Of a stretch of DNA of 64,000 nucleotides, positions 1 through 11,846 are shown in pieces; the first letter of the stretch is position 1; each line of letters starts with the position of its first letter. A model generated the notes under the pieces. It made no database searches. It saw only the letters and a list, made by a program, of their open reading frames with translations, and was not told the DNA's origin. The stretch lies in NCBI GenBank assembly GCA_014621425.1, contig JAANBB010000158.1:1-64000 (forward strand), given 5' to 3'. A program made the position numbers and the translations under genes. This stretch comes from Cylindrodendrum hubeiense (lineage: Eukaryota; Ascomycota; Sordariomycetes; Hypocreales; Nectriaceae).

Positions 1-866
1 TCTGCTGCCCAAAGCCTGATGCTCTTCAGCTCTCCCATGGCCGCCTTCCAGATGGCTCCTCCATTTGGCCCCAGCGGCTTGGTGAGTACCCTGCCTCCTC
101 CTGCCCGGCATCATCTGACTTGTATCAGCCCCTCCGCAACAACACCTCCAACACCAATTCCGTCCGCGCTCTCGAGCCTGGAAGTCTCCACGAGGCTCTC
201 CAACCGGCAACATCCACCTTCGCCTCTACCATCGACTCCCACCTCCGAACAATACGCGAATCTCTCGTGACTGCCCAGAAAGACATCTTCCCACACCGCA
301 CAATACACCAAGAAGCCATGAGCAAGCTACGCGCCTGCCAGGACGCTGTGCGGCTGATCCAGGACGACATCGACGAGTCCAAGCAGAACCTCACACGCCT
401 CCACGAGGAAACAGCGGAGCAGGCTGCGCTGGCACCCCAGCTCCAGGCGCTGCAGGATAACAACATGTCGCTGCCGCCCGAGATTGCACAGGCCATCCGA
501 AGCTACGACTCGCGTAGGGCCGCCAAGAGCGACGAGGTCAAGAAGCAAGAAGCCACCATCAGCGCCAAGACGGAACAGCTGCACCGGGCGAGACTGGACC
601 TGGATGCCGCGGAGAAGAACTCCAACATGCTCGAGGATGAGATCCAGGGCCTCCAGGCAGCCGTCACCCGCGGCACCGAGGCGGCCCGGCTGGCCCACAT
701 GTTTGGCGTGGTTGTGCAGCTGGGGCCCGAGGGACTGGCCAGCATCGAGCGAATATACCCCGAGATCGGCTCGCTGCTGGAGTCCTTGCTCGCTGCAAGA
801 GGAAAGGCGATGCAGCTACCTCAGCAGCTGCAGGGCGACGTGAAGGAAGACCCAGGTGACATATAG
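1..866 (+). CDS. Coiled-coil protein, 3' part only (unrecognised)
   Basis: The gene enters from outside the window. Seen: frame 1 is open from base 1 to 81, a GTGAGT donor follows at 82, the acceptor TATCAG ends at 128, and exon 2 (129-866) continues in frame to a TAG stop. The visible protein is about 270 residues. Its first 27 residues are rich in Met, Phe, Pro and Gly (MAAFQMAPPFGPSGL). The rest is almost entirely charged and helical with heptad-like spacing, so a long coiled coil is likely, ending in a short hydrophobic helix (about SIERIYPEIGSLLESLLAARG) and a charged tail. I do not recognise the family. A structural protein of a complex such as nuclear pore or kinetochore would fit this composition, but that is inference only. 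The N-terminus is missing, so no start can be chosen. Confidence 0.7.
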   Translation, partial: CCPKPDALQLSHGRLPDGSSIWPQRLGEYPASSCPASSDLYQPLRNNTSNTNSVRALEPGSLHEALQPATSTFASTIDSHLRTIRESLVTAQKDIFPHRTIHQEAMSKLRACQDAVRLIQDDIDESKQNLTRLHEETAEQAALAPQLQALQDNNMSLPPEIAQAIRSYDSRRAAKSDEVKKQEATISAKTEQLHRARLDLDAAEKNSNMLEDEIQGLQAAVTRGTEAARLAHMFGVVVQLGPEGLASIERIYPEIGSLLESLLAARGKAMQLPQQLQGDVKEDPGDI

Positions 867-1342
867 ACCAGGTGTTTCGAGGTGTTATAATGTGAGGGCT
901 TGAGGTGGATCATGTTGATGTTGATGTTGATGTTGGTCGATAGCGGGATCCTTCGACATACGCATGGGTTGGAGTCTGTTATGTATCTATACTATTACCC
1001 TGAGGTACTTAATCTACGGTACGGTACCTGTTAATTAGACACTGTTACCTACTCGAGTGGTTTAACGGTGTACGACTATTGACGTGGCGGAAAAGCCTGA
1101 GTAGTCCAACACCCAAGCAGATGCTGATGATGATCATGATGATCTCGTATCTCTGGAAGGAGCCCTCCGTGGCCCAGCCCGGCCCGCCCCGGCCCCACTA
1201 AACCTGCCCTCTCCCTTGGCCTTAATCGACAACATCACCCGCCTCGACATCACTCTCTAAGAAATCAAGCAATCCTCACTTTGAGAAAAACATTGAGGAT
1301 GTATAAGTACTAATTACGTCAACCCCTTGCATCAAACAAGCT
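867..1342. other. Intergenic, with a short hexanucleotide repeat
   Basis: No gene seen. About four units of a GTTGAT-type repeat lie at 912-936 just after the stop of the coiled-coil gene. A C-rich stretch at 1170-1215 precedes the tRNA gene. Confidence 0.5.
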
Positions 1343-1416
1343 GGTTCCGTGGTCTAGCTGGTTATGGCATCTCGTTAACACCGAGAAGGTCCCCGGTTCG
1401 AGCCCGGGCGGAATCA
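1343..1416 (+). tRNA. tRNA-Val (anticodon AAC)
   Basis: A complete cloverleaf can be drawn. The acceptor stem GGTTCCG pairs with CGGAATC (one G-U), the D arm carries GG at 18/19, and the anticodon stem TCTCG/CGAGA closes the loop TTAACAC, giving anticodon AAC. The T arm is CCCGG-TTCGAGC-CCGGG and the discriminator is A. There is no intron. CCA is not encoded, as usual in eukaryotes. A run of five T at 1419-1423 supplies the Pol III terminator. With A34 modified to inosine this is the main valine tRNA type of fungi. Confidence 0.95.
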
Positions 1417-2758
1417 CATTTTTGATGTTTGGCTTTGTTTTTGAAAGTCCTTTCTTTGAGGAGCTTGGATGTCTATCTATTCTTTTGCTACTATCTCGTC
1501 CATATAACGACAAATCACCGGCTCGAGCCTGGGTACAATTTCATTTTGAGGGGTTGTTCTCTGCTCAAGTCTCGTCCTCTTAGAAGATATACAGATATCT
1601 ATCTATTCTTTTGCTATCATCCCTGTTAAATTTCGTTCTCTCAGGACGATAGCCATCATCCCATTGGGATATTGGTCCTCGTCATGGCTTTGTAATTTGT
1701 CGATCATGACGATGCGCTATGCTGAGCTAGTATAGCTTACTTCGTCTTACAGATACTTGTACCCCGCAACAATCTTCACGCTCTGCTTACATCGGCAATT
1801 GGATGTCTGACTTCGCAATCAACATTAGTCAAATGGGTTCATTCGATTGCTGTTGTGCATTATCCGGCGCCTCTTTCATGGCGCTATTGATTGGATTGGT
1901 CGATCCAGTGGTACTTGAACATCGCGATCTGAATGTCGCGAGAAATCGTGCCAAATTGGAGGCTTCAAAGGACAGCCACGACGAGAAGAACGACGAGGAG
2001 CCCAAGGCTGAAAAAGAAAACGAGCACTAAAAGGAAGTCGAAAATACAGATATAGATGCTGAAGACCACGACTAGCACTGGACGAAGTAGATGAAGCTAC
2101 GACATGCGTCTTGCCAACGATGAGAGCTTGGCCTGTGTAAACAACACCCAGTGTCTTGGCTTTAACCCGGAGGCCACGGGCACAACGAGGTACCTTGATT
2201 ATACAGACAACTAATAAAACCAAAATCTTAATCGCCACAAGTGTCTTTATCTCCAGAATACGGAATCAAGCCTCCTTTTTTTGCAATTTCTAACCTGGAA
2301 GCACAAAAATTGCAGTGCAGCGGTATAGGCCGCCTCACCGCTCTATGGCCGTGTTAAAACATTTTGGAACGAGGCATGTGTGATAGTGGTATCGGTCTTG
2401 TATTTGGGACCAGCTAATAGATGGTGCTGCCGGTGGCAAGCTGTGACACAACAGTTGCAGCAGGAGATTGACCCAAACAATATGCTAGACTGACCAGAAT
2501 ACCTAACCAACCATTTGTTGTATGATGGCCCGCCGCCCACATCAAAACAGACTGTAGGTGCGCACGCTCTCTCCAAGCACAACAGATGGCGTGACCCATG
2601 TTTATAAGGATGTAAATAATATTATCAATCTATTTCCAAGTAATTGGGGCTTGTGTTGGCTAAAAGGTATCAAGGATAAATGCTTTCGCTCTACGGGTAT
2701 TATCGATGTATCATCAATTTGTTATCTTTCAACACACAAAATCTACACCTACACCGCT
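1417..2758. other. Intergenic, degenerate duplication after the tRNA
   Basis: A stretch around 1441-1501 is repeated in diverged form around 1560-1621 (shared core CTATCTATTCTTTTGCT). A degenerate T-arm-like sequence (CCGGCTCGAGCCTGGG) lies at 1518-1533. A 75-codon ATG frame (1803-2030, +) with a Lys/Glu-rich end has no recognisable similarity, and I do not count it as a gene. Nothing else was found. Confidence 0.4.
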
Positions 2759-4398
2759 CTAGTTGTTGTCTTTCTCTTCGTTCTTGTTGTTGGGACTCTC
2801 ATCCTGGCCGTTTATGGTCATCCCCACAGTAACATCGGGTACAAAGTCGTCCTTCCTAGCAACGGGCGGCCCAGTGAAGTTTTTGCGAGCATAGGCAATA
2901 TACCAGATGAAGGCGATGGCAGCGAACCCGGCAAATACCACCGAGGCGTAGTTCATGGTACTCGTATCCACCGGGAGCGAAACTGGCATGCAGAAGATGA
3001 CGACGGCGAAAAAGATCCAGACAACGCAGATGATGTTGATCAGCGGGCCAAACTTGCCCAGTGGGTATGGCGAGTTCTTGACGGCCTCGCGGCGGCGCAC
3101 GAGACTTACGAGAACGGGCACGCCGTAGGAAGTCGACAGGCAGATGGTAGCCACACCAGTGAACGAGTTGAAGGCTGCCGAGGATCCGAAGTAGATGCAA
3201 CCCAGGACGCAGTCGACGACGGTGGAGAGGAAGAGAGCCCACAGAGGCATGTCGAGACGATGGTTGACACGGCTCCAAAGCTTGTAGCCGGGGATTGCCC
3301 TGTCGCGAGCAAAAGCATAGGTGCAGCGAGAAGCGGCGGTCAGGGCGCCGATACCAGCGAACATAAGGATGCCGAGGATCAGGAAGAGAAGACCGAAGCC
3401 GCCCGCGGCAGAGCCGGTGACGGTCTTGAAGAGGGTGCCAATTGGCTGCGAGTTGGCGACCGAGAGCAACATCTGGACGTCGGGCAGGACGAAAAGAATA
3501 GGAATCAGGTAAATGACTCCGGTGACGCCGGCTGCCATCACGGACAAGACGATGGCTCTTGGGACCTCGCGCTCGGGGTTCTGGACCTCCTCGCACATGG
3601 ATGCGACCATGCCGTAGCCTGTCAGCGTGTACGCGGCTGTTGATTCTCTGGTCAGCATTTGTGTTATCATCAATCAAGTGAGTGGCGCATACCTTGCAGC
3701 AATCCGACGAAGAACGACCAGCCCTCCGGCCAACCGCTGGCGGACGCGTCATAGTGCGCAAAGACAAACTCGCCCGAGCGACGGGTGTCGGCCATTGTGA
3801 GCAGCGTCACGAGAATAATGATGACGCTCGCGGCGGTCCAGTAAATGCAGACCTTGTTGATGATGTCGAGGTAGCGCGAGCCAAAGGCGTTGACGAGCGC
3901 GCACACGAGCATGACGGCCCAGAAGCACAGGATGGTCTGCCATTCGTTTGCGACAAAGTCCTCGTTGAAGATGGTGATTGCGCTGAGGATCAGCTGCGCG
4001 CCCGAGAAGTTGATGGACAGCGTCACGGTCCAGTTGCCGACCAGCGTCAGCCAGCCGTCGATGAAGCTGACAATCGGGGCGTACTTGGGCGTGCTCAGCA
4101 TGGCGGACCAGTAGTAGACACCGCCGGCGGTCGGGAAGACGGCGCAGATCTCGGCCAGCGAGGCGGCGATGCAGAGCGAGATGAGCGACACGAGGATCCA
4201 GCCGTACAGGATCGTCACGGACTGGCCGTTGGTCAGGGTGATGTAGAAGGTCGTCGACAGGCCGAAAGGCACGGCCATGATGGCGAACGAGAGGCCCAGG
4301 ATGCTCATCATGCTGAGGTTTCGCGGCAGCTCGGCCTTGTATCCCAGCCGCGCGAGGGCCTGGTCGGCATCGTCGGTGCGGCCATGCTCCGACGCCAT
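2759..4398 (-). CDS. APC-family choline/GABA-type permease
   Basis: Plasma-membrane uptake carrier of the amino acid/choline transporter group (yeast Hnm1/Uga4 type, TC 2.A.3.4). Two exons on the minus strand, 4398-3693 and 3645-2759, joined across a 47-bp intron (GTATGC...ACCAGAG), give 530 residues, the normal length. The N-terminal signature is visible: a hydrophilic head, then RNLSMMSILGLSFAIMAVPFG for TM1 and the conserved ALAEICAVFPTAGGVYYW-like segment (here SLAEI...) at the start of TM3. About 12 hydrophobic segments follow, with a Lys/Asp/Asn-rich tail. The start is the ATG of MASEHGR; the open frame upstream of it has low-complexity Gln/Pro codons and is taken as 5' UTR. Substrate cannot be told from sequence; choline, GABA and other amino acids are all possible. 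The 2.2 kb upstream is free, so it is controlled separately from its neighbours. Confidence 0.9.
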
Positions 4399-6571
4399 GG
4401 TGGATTGAGTCTGCGTCTGCGGTTGCGGTTGCGGCTGCGTGTTGCGAAGTTTTTTCTCTTGGCCAGCGTTGGAGCGTCGGTAGAGGTCGGCAGAGAGCGA
4501 TTGAGCGAGGTAAAGAGCAGGGACAGGGGAGCAGCAGCTTGCAGAGATAAAAAGAGGGTTCAGATCAAGCTGGGCTGAGAAGCTGGAGCCGAGAACGCTC
4601 AGGGCGTGCAGAGTGACGCGCAGAGCCAGGACGCCCTGACGCTCACAAGCCAGACCAGGGAACAAGACGGACCCTCGCTGGTGCAGCGAAATGCGGAGGG
4701 CGGCGTTCCCCAGGATTGTGTTTGACCTAATGTAGCTAGATCATCCGAGGCCTGCAAGCGGATGTCTGAGTTCGCATGTGTCAAGTGAATGGAGCTTGAC
4801 TCTGCATGTCTCGCGTGCGTCAGTCCGTCGTCTTCAGCAGGAGGCTTAGAGACGGGCGTTGATGCCAAGATTCCCAGTGAAACCCAAGACTCGAGAACCC
4901 GTCAAGCACTCAAACACTCAAACCCTTCTCTCGGGATTGTCTCTTGTGCCGTGCCACACCACCAGTTCATCGTCGGCCAGGCCCCACACGATAAGCATGG
5001 GCCGTCGAGACCCTTGTGGGAGCATGCGTACATGTATCTATTGGGTAATGGGCCCACCCTCAGATATCCAAGATAGCCCCGAGAAACGTTGGGGCGCTCG
5101 TCTTGTGACTGCTGCTCGGGTCTGGCGATACGTAACTGGCGAGCTGGATCTAAGGTGGAGAGATGCGTTTTGCAGCTTCCCCATGCGGTAGCGTGTCCTG
5201 CGAGCTGCCCTCCACTTCGACACCCTCCAGCTCGGTCTACCCGTTCCCGCCCCGGCTGCTAGGTCGATCACTATCAGAACCCGCCTTGGCAGGCACGGGT
5301 TTTTGTTTAAGCCTACTTGTATGCATGGTGCGCGGCAGTTGGCTGACGGCGGTGACATGGCACGTCTCACGTAACCTTTGAACACTCAAACCCCGGCAGC
5401 GAGGGCCTGGGATCAGGGAAGCCAAGATAAGGCTGGAATGCGTAGCGAATAAAAAATCAGACAGGGTTGCGACGCAGCTGGAAACATTTCGCTACCGCAG
5501 ATTAGAAGATAGGCCTTTGAGACCGTATCGCAGTCCCAGCAGCTGGTAGTTGTGATAGTTTCCGAGCATCACAACTTGAAATGAATCTCGCGTCTGCGGA
5601 TGAGAATGCTTTGCGATGAAAGAGTTTGATTTCTATTTATATGGCACTAGTCGGGCCATTTTGTAGTACGCCTACGCCTTCCTCAAACCACCCGCTTGAT
5701 AAACGTCGCAATCCCACTCGAATATCCCTAGAGCTGGGCATTGTGAATGGACATAAGTATTAGACTGTTCGATAGACCCGCACTTCTGCTTCTTCCAGCT
5801 GAGAGATGCTAGGTGAATACCGCGAGGCACTAATGTACTTATCCCTCAATCAGTCAGTGATACCTCGGATTCTTGAATAGTCAGTCTTTCAGAGATACAG
5901 GGTAGGATTGAGGGATCGCGATCAGATATATCCCGATCTTGAACCTTCCCAAAAAAAAAAAGAAAAAGCATCGTCATGAGTAATCAGCAGCAGATTTTCT
6001 AGCAAGCTCAATTTACGTTCTTTTCAGCCCATTTTTATGGCATTGTATTACGACCCGTTTGATCAGATGATGCTAATTGATGATATCTGTCACACTGGTT
6101 TGTTCTGTTCACTTTGAGAGTATTCTATCTACACCTTTACCGATATTGGGGACGCATCGCCTTTGCGTTGGTATCACCACAGTCATAGCACCTGCTTTTC
6201 GTGGGTTGGTTGTTGGGTCTCCGACCGTCTCTGTGCCATTCCCCCACACAGCAGCTTCAAATAAACAATATATTGGAAAACATGCAGCCGGCTCCCTCTT
6301 TGCCATGGGGAAGGTACATTTATCACAGATATCACATGTGAAACCATAGTGAACCGAACGTTGAACAGAACCAACAGCAAAAATGACACTCACGTGGACA
6401 GTATTTCATCAAATATAACAAGAGTTTACAGACGAACAAGTAGTCGATGGAGTCATAGTTTCAGGTTGTCAGTTGACCAGTTTCATCTAGACAAGTGAAT
6501 GGAATTAACATCTACCCAGTACAGTCGACACCTCAATGTTGACGAATCTGGAATTGAGCTACGCGAATCAT
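4399..6571. other. Intergenic, 2.2 kb
   Basis: Contains the permease promoter and the 3' flank of the GH32 gene. Short ORFs here overlap each other on both strands and show no domain or codon pattern. A CACTCAAAC-type word recurs at 4909-4925 and 5381-5390. No other structure was seen. Confidence 0.4.
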
Positions 6572-8513
6572 TTATTTCTGAGGCTCCAATTCCCAGTAGT
6601 TGCAACAAAGCAGTCCTCCGTCCTGAGTATGGTCCTTTGCTCGGGATAATAAAGGCTTTATACCAAAGCATGCCCCTGTATCAGGATACACCCTGGTAGT
6701 CAAGGCTGTCCGGTCGTTGGCGAAAACTTCCAAGACATTGGTATCGAAGAATATTCGAAGAGATAGAGGTTCTTGAAAAGTGGCATCTTTGTTGGTGTCA
6801 CGGCAAATGAAAAGGGTATGTGGTGCTATCTCATCTGCCACGATTATATTCCGATTTTCGACACTGTCGTTGCGAATAATGGATAGTCTTCCTATATGTC
6901 GCTCAAATGAGATTGTTGTTTTAAATCGATAGTCTGAAGAGGAATGTTGTTAATTTGGCTACTGGGTATTGAGTGTGGAATGACCTACCCGGTGAATGTG
7001 CGATAATGAGACCTACGCTATCGACACTTGTCCCAATGTCAAACTTCATCTTCAACTCCCAAGCTACAGGCCCATGTGGTAGCGAGAGTGCAGAACCGCA
7101 CTCGAAATCCTGAGAGAGCAATGCTCTGTGTCTTGACCGCAGGATCACGAGTCGCGAGTCTGGAACCGCACAAAGCGTGGTGACGGTGTAAGAAGGGCTT
7201 TCGATACCCGTGCCTTGCTCCTTTTCAAGCCTAATTGAGCCAATTGACCCTAGGTTTGATGTTACGGTCCCGACAACCGACTTGAACTTTTGTACAGTAA
7301 GCACTCTTGGGATTGACAAGACGCCACTCCAGCCTTGCCGCGCTTGCATGTCGGCAGGCAGATCCTCCTCAACGAGCCAGCCAATGATAACTTGTCTCTT
7401 CGACTTGGGGTCCCAGAACGAATTGCCAGCGTAGTAAGCCCCATGGTCAAGCAAACCTCCGTAGAGATAGGACATTGTGACACTCTGGTTGTCAGCTTTT
7501 ACCAGTTCTCCACACATCCACATCTGAGCATGATCAAGTCGGAAGCCGGCATGGCGCTCATCGACTGCGTTTGGAAGTCTCCCCTCAGCCCCAAATATCA
7601 AATAGTCGTATATGGCAGAGGAGTCGGGATCAGGCAGCGAGACGAAATTGACAACCTCCCAGTTCTTTCCGAAGTGAGGAGCACATGGACACCCGGGGGG
7701 ATTCACTAGGTCGCTCACAAGCGGTGAAATGAATTGCCAAGAGAGGAGTTGACTTGCATCAAGCCGGTATAGGAACGCAGTTGGCCCTCGGTCTCGTATT
7801 CCGCCCCCCAAAACGCCGTACAGAGTATCTGAGGGCTCACCCAGTAAGGCGCTGAGGGTAGGCCAGGCCGCAACAAAGGGATCTCGCCACCCCGTGACAT
7901 CCAGATGCTTGGGTGGTCCTGGGAGAAGCGGGTTTGCATCGGAGCGATGCCATGTACGACCACCGTTACTCGAGAAGGCGGCATGCAAAGCCTCGCTTCC
8001 CCATCTGTACGGAAGTGTGTGATGAATGGGAAGATGTATGGCGGAAGTATAGAATGCCGTGATGGTGTCAGGTGTCAAGCTTCTTGGCGACATACAGCCA
8101 GTAAAGACGCCCCCTGGGTCCTGTTCCGCTGTTGGCGCGATCGAAGGGGTATCGGCAACGACCCATGATACGAGGTTGCGAGACTTTGCGGAAGCCCACG
8201 AGATGTTCCCCCATTCCGTGCTTGAGGGGTTCCACTGAAAGCCGAGATGATAAAGGTCACTGGCGGCATCATAACCAGGGGCGCAGGGATCATTGAGCCA
8301 TCCTCGGGGAGCTGTTACATGAACAACTGGGCGGCCATTGCGAAGGATACAGGGGCCTTTCGGATCTTGATCGTCGGTCGACTCTGTGTGTTGTTGAATG
8401 ACTTTGTCTGGGACTTGTGGGGATGCGATTGGGTCGTTCTTCGTCTCATAGCTGAAGGGGGTTGGGTGGAAAGGAAGAATCTTGTTCCTGGATAGTTCAG
8501 TCTGACTAGCCAT
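6572..8513 (-). CDS. Glycoside hydrolase family 32 enzyme, intracellular (invertase/fructanase-like)
   Basis: Hydrolyses beta-fructofuranosyl bonds in sucrose or fructo-oligosaccharides. Exons 8513-6989 and 6933-6572 (55-bp intron, GTAGGT...CTTCAG) give 628 residues. The three GH32 acidic positions are visible: nucleophile Asp75 in GWLNDP, transition-state stabiliser Asp211 in WRDPF, and acid/base Glu286 in NWEVVNF (the usual WEC/WEV motif). FTGC at 137-140 is the FSGS-equivalent. The C-terminal exon encodes the beta-sandwich, including SLRIFFDTNVLEVFANDR, which is typical of the family. There is no signal peptide, so the enzyme should act in the cytosol on imported sugar. This fits the MFS transporter and Zn2Cys6 regulator next to it. 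The usual WMNDPNG is WLNDPCA here, so substrate preference may differ from classical invertase. Confidence 0.9.
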
Positions 8514-9144
8514 CGCACCTCGGTCCTTCTAGTCTTGGTGGAAGTTTGAGGTACTCGTGCACTTTGAAACCAGTCAGCGGTCAGTCGCTAGATTTTCACT
8601 TTCCTGGAAGATGTATGGTGTGTAATTACCTCCAACAAGTAGCCAGGGAAGCGAGGTGGATATAACCACAGCAGAAGCCCATGTGTCCACGAACTTGGTC
8701 CACGGCCAGGGAGGCGAGGTGGATATAACCACAGTAGAGGCTCATGTGTCCACGAAACTGGTCCACAGCCTGATTTGAATCCCTTCTCCCTCCACAACTC
8801 GCCTGCATGCTTAATGATGAGTGGACTGCCGTCGGGCCGATGACTTCACATTGGGAGCATCAACAGGGGCCTCAGTCACGGAGATCCGGGGGGATGGTAG
8901 CTGGGCCATGTCTTCGGCAATTGGCCCGATTAGGCCAAGTGGCTCTCCGAGTTATTTCCCCAGATGACCCAGCATCAAGCGTGACGCCTCACCCCACTGC
9001 TCTCTTGTAGATGCATACCCACTTTTGCGGGTTATTTCTTCTTCAGTGCCCATCGGTCCCAGGCTGTCCTGACCTCAAAGTGTATGTATTCCGAAATAGG
9101 CCATTTGCCGGCCATTACAACAACGAAGACTACCAGACGATGCG
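8514..9144. promoter_or_regulatory. Bidirectional promoter, GH32 gene and Zn2Cys6 regulator
   Basis: The two start codons face away from each other across about 630 bases. The only conspicuous structure is a 63-bp tandem direct repeat at 8642-8767 (listed separately). Shared control of both genes from here is inferred. Confidence 0.55.
8642..8767. repeat. 63-bp tandem direct repeat, two units
   Basis: Unit 1 is 8642-8704 and unit 2 is 8705-8767, with only a few mismatches. Each unit contains GCGAGGTGGATATAACCACA and CATGTGTCCACGAA. The first bases of a third unit follow. It lies 130-250 bases upstream of the GH32 start. Confidence 0.9.
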
Positions 9145-11225
9145 ATGACCAATATGCATCTGACCTTCGACAGCACTCTCTCTTGGTCGGTCCAAGGGAG
9201 GTCTTGTAACCCATGCTATTCCCGAAAGATCAAGGTGAGTCCCCATCGTTGAGTGCCTACGTATGCGGACAACGTGTTCCTGACCTGCTTCCTAACTCAT
9301 TTAGTGCAATCGCCGCTCACCCTGTGGCGCATGTTCAGCTGCAAACACTGCATGCACTTACCAGCCCCGTTTCTCTGCACGGCGTGCGCACCGCGTGACA
9401 GCCAGCAGAAGGCAAGCAACGCATCGCGGCTCAGTCACATCATCCCGGTCGCAATTGCCGCTCCCAGCCGCGGTGAGAGAATCAACCGATACTCCACTAG
9501 ATGTCTCGACACTTGCCTACCCCGCTAATGATCGGGACCTCGCTGTTTGGCCGGTGGCGGAGCACCTGGACGTTGAATCAGCCTTCGAGTCACGCCACAG
9601 TCCTACCACCCCCCCCGACGGTTTCGATACGGCAGATAGCATCTTCTATACTCTAGAGTCACTCGACGAACTGCGAGAGGTTGATTTCTCTTTGCCGTCC
9701 AACTCTCAGCCCGTATTGGATTGGCCGCTGGCTGCCACAACCCTGCTGGGTGGTGCCACTTCAGAGCTCACCACCATTGCGTCATCAGATGCCACCCTCT
9801 ACCCGTTACTTACCGTTTTCTTGGATAATTTGCAACCCTCGATGCCCTTCTTTACGCGGTCCTACGTTTTAGATGGGATATCTGAGGGTCGTCATCTCTC
9901 CAGTCGGCCATTCAATGCACTCCTCCACGCCATCTGTGCGCTGACGCTTCTTCAGCCAGTACAGGAGGGTCAACATCTGCTGAAGAACCGAGCGCAAAAG
10001 GCTGAGCTTCTGTTGACTCAGGCTACCAATCTACACGCAGAAACTGATTTTGGGCAGGACCCTGTGCTTGAAAATGTTGTGACAAGCGTTTTCCTATTCG
10101 GGTGTCATTTCTGCAGGAACACTCATAATGCGGCCAAGATTCGACTGCGAGAAGCCATTAGCCTAGCAGAGGCTATGGGTTTATATAATCCAAATGGCTA
10201 TGGGCTCATTACAGCTGAAGAAAAAGACCGTCGAATACGAACAATCGCTGGTTTGACAGTCATTGAACGGTGAGCTGATGCGACTGCTACAAGGTATCGT
10301 CGTCCGCGCAACCACTGACAGAGTCAACACGCACAGAATTTATGCTATACAGCGCGGCTCCGATCTATACCCATATCATCTTCCTAATCAGGACATTGGG
10401 CGTCTTCTCGAAACGGCAATGCAATCCCCTGTCGCACGCGACCAAGCCGACCGCAAGGCTGTCGAGGGCATTCGACACATGGTCGAGCAGGTCGGATTCA
10501 TCGATAACTCGATTTTGCACTGCTTTCGAGAATCTTGCGGGCTTCAGATGGACGCGCAACATGTGCATCCCAGCACAATCTGCTCTCTTCTAAAGCGATA
10601 CGAGACGCCACCGTTACTTGCCCAGGAACTCACAGAACCGCAACTAGTAGATATTCTCATCACCAGGCACTGGATTCGTCACATACTGTGGAATATAGGG
10701 TTCCGCCATGGATTTATCGACTCTCAAAATGATGACGCGGAGATGCGACCTGAATATGCAGTGAAAATTGCTAGGGATGCAGCAATAGCCTGTGAAAGCT
10801 TCAAGATAAGCAGTTTAGAAGTTCATGGCATTGGGCTGGTGAGGAACTCCAATGGAGCCTGGAAACAAATCCCCGATTTAGTGACTGACCAGCGCAATCA
10901 TAGGTCGAAAAACTTTATAACATCGCCGTCAGCGCGTGGCTTGTTGCGCAATCACGCTCAGCCACTGATGATGAGATGTCGACTTATCACCCCTCACAAA
11001 GAGATGAAGGTCCTTTTAATTTTGAATCGCCGACAGTAGTGAATGCCAGAGAATCTCCTGGAACCCTTCATGGGATTCCAGAGGCGAGCTGGGCGCATCA
11101 ATTGCCCCCTTTAGGAACCGCCAGTACCCCAGGAAATCTTCCGCACAGTAAGTTAGCAGGGAAAGTATTGAACAGATTTCTGGCCATTTTCTCGCTTTTT
11201 AGAGGCGGAGAACATTCGTTCTTGA
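9145..11225 (+). CDS. Zn2Cys6 transcription factor with fungal-specific middle domain
   Basis: Nuclear DNA-binding regulator. Exons 9145-9234, 9305-10269, 10337-10838, 10904-11147 and 11203-11225 give 607 residues. The zinc cluster is split by intron 1 but reads perfectly once joined: CNPCYSRKIKC followed by NRRSPCGACSAANTAC, spacing C-x2-C-x6-C-x5-C-x2-C-x6-C. The middle homology region shows the usual landmarks (AISLAEAMGL, then VIERIYAIQRG across intron 2, then VHGIGLVEKLYNIAVSAWL across intron 3). The start could be the ATG at 9145 or the in-frame ATG at 9154. The last intron (GTAAGT...TTTTTAG) is inferred; if it is retained the frame ends at 11263. Its position divergent to the GH32 gene and tail-to-tail with a sugar transporter suggests a pathway-specific activator of fructan/sucrose use (InuR-like role), but the zinc cluster itself is not diagnostic. 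Confidence 0.88.
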
Positions 11226-11846
11226 AACCGTATCTTAATATGATGTGTACTGTGACATTTTGAGCACAAGTGTGGAGTATTAAGGGCATTATGTCGGAGA
11301 CAAGCCGAGGGAGAACATAGTGTGGGCAACATTAGGCGAACAGCCTTGGAACACGGAGTTGGCCTTTTAATAATGAATCACTACTATTCTTTGAATTACG
11401 AACCTGAAGCTACCTTAAAGGCTATTTCTTTGCGTTCTGGGGTTTGCATGAGCACTGTGGTTCTGTAATTTGCGGCAATGTGGTAGGGTAGGGGTGATAC
11501 GCAAATCACTGTTAGTATTAATACTGCAAATAATGGTCCTCTCATAGTAGACGGAAATTTCGCGTCTCTTTGTCTAATCTTTTTTGGTGTTGCCATCGGC
11601 GTGCACGTGGACAGTAGCGTTGTCAAGCTTTATTCACAGGGTAGAATCGTGCATCGTGGGTCTGTGGACTCATTTAGGCAAGCAATTGGATCAAACAGCT
11701 ATTGTGAGGGTATATCCCAGATTGTATTGGATAAGTAAATACAAGTACTTGAACTTCCTACATGGACGCTACATAGCGCTTATTTGCGTAGATATTGAGC
11801 TTGCAGCTATTTCTTAAGGCTACTGTAGGCATCACTAACAGCCCTA
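11226..11846. other. Convergent intergenic region
   Basis: Lies between the 3' ends of the Zn2Cys6 gene (+) and the sugar transporter gene (-). AT-rich, with no gene or notable repeat seen. Confidence 0.5.

Noticed and set aside
1803..2030. 75-codon ATG frame with Lys/Glu-rich end
   Set aside because: No splice, domain or paralogue support; overlapped by a longer minus-strand frame that is also unsupported.
2558..3643. 361-codon plus-strand open frame
   Set aside because: Lies antisense to the second exon of the permease. It lacks domains, and its Glu/Gly/Asp-rich composition is what the complement of membrane-protein codons produces.
3682..4578. 298-codon plus-strand open frame
   Set aside because: Antisense to permease exon 1; Arg/Asp/Gly-rich shadow with no family resemblance.
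9253..9528. Alternative frame over the zinc-cluster exon
   Set aside because: The correct frame, spliced from 9234 to 9305, yields a perfect Zn2Cys6 motif; this one does not.
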